Origin: a virus
Length of the DNA: 22,714 bases
Reading direction: 5' to 3' (one strand)
IMG/VR virus record: IMGVR_UViG_3300036939_000001
Span: 1 to 22,714 of that record
Below the pieces are notes generated by a model. It was not told the origin of the DNA and ran no database searches. It saw only the letters and a list, made by a program, of their open reading frames with translations. Made by a program: the position numbers and the translations under genes. Positions 21,322 to 22,714 of the stretch are shown piece after piece. Every line of letters starts with the position of its first letter. The stretch's first letter is position 1.

Positions 21322-21768
21322 ATGGCTGGCGTATACCTGTTGCACTTCTTCGACAAGATTAACCCAGATCGCCCAGCCCGACATTACTTAGGCTATGGCG
21401 CCGACATAGCCGCGCGTACCGAATGCCAGCTAGCTGGGAATGAACGCGCCGCCGCCTTGCCATACTTCGCCGCCCAGCGGGGTATACCGGGCGTCGTTGC
21501 GCGGGTATGGGGTCACGCAACACGCCGCGACGAATACCGCTTGCGCCAACTAAAAAACAACCCGAAGTTATGCCCGATCTGTAACCCAGCGCTAGCGCTT
21601 CGCACTGTTAAGACGAAGCGCGGGTACTGGGTTACGTTACGTATCGGCGACCGCACGCAACCCAGATATGGCGATCTGGCGACGTTGCCGCCGTTCAAGT
21701 ACCGTCCGAAAGCCCGTATTCGTCTAGACGGTTCGCACAATTACAAGGAGTTAGAACACAATGGCTAA
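21322..21768 (+). CDS. GIY-YIG-like nuclease domain protein
   Basis: The 148-residue protein begins MAGVYLLHFFDKINPDRPAR. It fits the phage group of short GIY-YIG-like proteins: VYLLHF (GIY-equivalent, Y5), ARHYLGYGADIAART (YIG-equivalent HYLGYG at 21-26, with R32 as candidate catalytic Arg), VARVWGHATRRDEYRLRQLK (E71 as candidate metal ligand) and a Cys pair CPIC (84-87). The C-terminal third, GYWVTLRIGDRTQPRYGDLA, is basic and beta-like, perhaps for DNA binding. Its stop overlaps the start of the TOPRIM gene by eight bases. Whether it cuts DNA as a homing, recombination or defence enzyme, or has lost activity, cannot be told by eye. Confidence 0.75.
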   Translation: MAGVYLLHFFDKINPDRPARHYLGYGADIAARTECQLAGNERAAALPYFAAQRGIPGVVARVWGHATRRDEYRLRQLKNNPKLCPICNPALALRTVKTKRGYWVTLRIGDRTQPRYGDLATLPPFKYRPKARIRLDGSHNYKELEHNG

Positions 21769-22690
21769 ACAACTTTTTCAAGCATTTAACTTTCGGCGGG
21801 ATACGCTGGCGTTGATCGAACACGCGAACGCAATCATAGCTGCATATCAAGCGCAAGGCTATACGCTTACGCTTCGACAGCTTTACTATCAGTTCGTGTC
21901 GCGCGACTTGCTGGCGAATAACCAGCAAAACTATAACCGACTAGGCGAAACGATCAGCAACGCCCGTCTAGCTGGGCTTATTGACTGGGCGGCTATCGAA
22001 GATCGAACACGTAACCTTCGGTCGCTAGCGTACTGGGATAGCCCAGCGTCGATTATGTATTCGGCGGCGTATTCATTTCGGATCGACAAATGGGCGCGCC
22101 AGCCGAACCGGATCGAATGCTGGGTAGAAAAAGACGCCTTGATCGGCGTGCTAGAACGCGTATGTAATCGGCACGAAGTACCGTACTTCGCGTGTCGCGG
22201 CTATGTGTCACAATCCGAAATGTACGGCGCCGCCGAACGGATCGCCCGGTATATTGAAAACGGGCAAGACGTCACGATCTTACATCTAGGCGATCACGAT
22301 CCTAGCGGGATCGATATGACACGCGATATGATCGACCGCTTCGAACTGTTCTTATCGGGTATGTCGTACGGCGCTAGTGTTAACGTCGTACGGCTGGCGC
22401 TGAACTATGATCAAGTCATAAGCTATAACCCGCCGCCGAACCCAGCGAAAGCGACCGATAGTCGTTTCGAAGACTATCGGCGAACGTATGGTAATGAAAG
22501 CTGGGAACTAGACGCACTAGAACCAGCCGTTATTACGGAACTGATCGACGTCAATATTTTAACGTTACGCGACGACGATCTATGGTACGAAGCCCAAGCC
22601 GAAGAAAGAACGCAAAAAGCGACGCTACAAGCCGCCGCGCGCCGCTGGGCTGATGTGTCGGCGTACTTGAACAATTCAGAAGGAGCATAG
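21761..22690 (+). CDS. TOPRIM protein, TopoVI-A/Spo11-like
   Basis: The 309-residue protein begins MAKQLFQAFNFRRDTLALIE; AAGGAG lies inside the previous gene ten bases before the ATG. An N-terminal winged-helix-like part contains TLTLRQLYYQFVSRDLL, where Y42-Y43 resemble the catalytic Tyr motif of topoisomerase VI A/Spo11. The TOPRIM part shows ECWVEKDALIGVLE (E123), GYVSQSEMYGAAERIARY and ILHLGDHDPSGIDMTRDM (D178, D180): the Glu and DxD metal ligands. The C-terminus has YNPPPNPAKATDSRFEDYR and ESWELDALEP, conserved in phage members as far as I recall. It may nick or break DNA in recombination or replication initiation. No B subunit is seen in the window. Confidence 0.82.
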   Translation: MAKQLFQAFNFRRDTLALIEHANAIIAAYQAQGYTLTLRQLYYQFVSRDLLANNQQNYNRLGETISNARLAGLIDWAAIEDRTRNLRSLAYWDSPASIMYSAAYSFRIDKWARQPNRIECWVEKDALIGVLERVCNRHEVPYFACRGYVSQSEMYGAAERIARYIENGQDVTILHLGDHDPSGIDMTRDMIDRFELFLSGMSYGASVNVVRLALNYDQVISYNPPPNPAKATDSRFEDYRRTYGNESWELDALEPAVITELIDVNILTLRDDDLWYEAQAEERTQKATLQAAARRWADVSAYLNNSEGA

Positions 22691-22693
22691 CGA

Positions 22694-22714
22694 ATGCACG
22701 GCGAACACGCGCTA
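22694..22714 (+). CDS. Start of a further rightward gene, cut by window edge
   Basis: AAGGAG (22680-22685), overlapping the end of the TOPRIM gene, stands eight bases before ATG at 22694. Only MHGEHAL can be read before the window ends. It continues the rightward operon; product unknown. Confidence 0.65.

Noticed and set aside
1-22714. CRISPR array, tRNA, rRNA, integrase or insertion sequence
   Set aside because: No regularly spaced direct repeats, no cloverleaf-capable sequence and no integrase or transposase motifs were seen.

Overview
The window is a slice of a tailed double-stranded DNA bacteriophage (or prophage) with a siphovirus-type long non-contractile tail. The evidence is a contiguous packaging, head and tail gene set: small and large terminase, portal, Mu F-like head protein, protease-scaffold, decoration protein, major capsid, connectors, tail terminator, tail tube, frameshifted tail chaperone, an 880-residue tape measure and a distal tail protein. 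Base composition is roughly half G+C. No host genes, integrase, tRNA or CRISPR array is visible, and the host cannot be named from this sequence. Genes are tightly packed, often with TAATG-type overlaps, and many start codons have a perfect AAGGAG Shine-Dalgarno site.

Layout. Almost everything from 21009 down to 1 is on the minus strand, read right to left. The order is two coiled-coil proteins (one with a C-terminal membrane anchor), small terminase, a 51-residue coiled-coil gene, large terminase, six small genes (a possible Cys/His metal-binding protein, a membrane-anchored Cys protein and four others), endolysin and holin, a 256-base non-coding gap with a strong hairpin, portal, Mu F-like protein, protease with a probable nested scaffold, decoration protein, major capsid, connectors, tail terminator, a 274-base structured gap, a small structural-type protein, tail tube, tail chaperone, tape measure and the start of a distal tail protein. 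The lysis cassette lies between terminase and portal, not after the tail genes.

Two places are on the plus strand. One is a lone 294-residue gene of unknown function (4346-5230), inserted between tail tube and chaperone against the direction of the operon. It has its own sigma70-type promoter, a perfect 10+10 palindrome, a second palindrome in the promoter spacer and an intrinsic terminator, so it looks like a moron. The other is the right end (21322 onward), where a consensus promoter starts a divergent operon coding for a GIY-YIG-like protein, a TopoVI-A/Spo11-like TOPRIM protein and a further gene cut by the window edge. Both plus-strand units share an identical 20-base leader hairpin plus Shine-Dalgarno.

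The strongest unusual signals are: near-absence of the trinucleotide GAG/CTC on both strands outside Shine-Dalgarno sites, with complete absence of CATG; a 97-base dispersed repeat with inverted ends (6820-6916 and 21120-21216); the regulated antisense moron and its shared leader; a nested scaffold start in the protease gene; and a -1 frameshift (A AAA AAC) in the tail chaperone.
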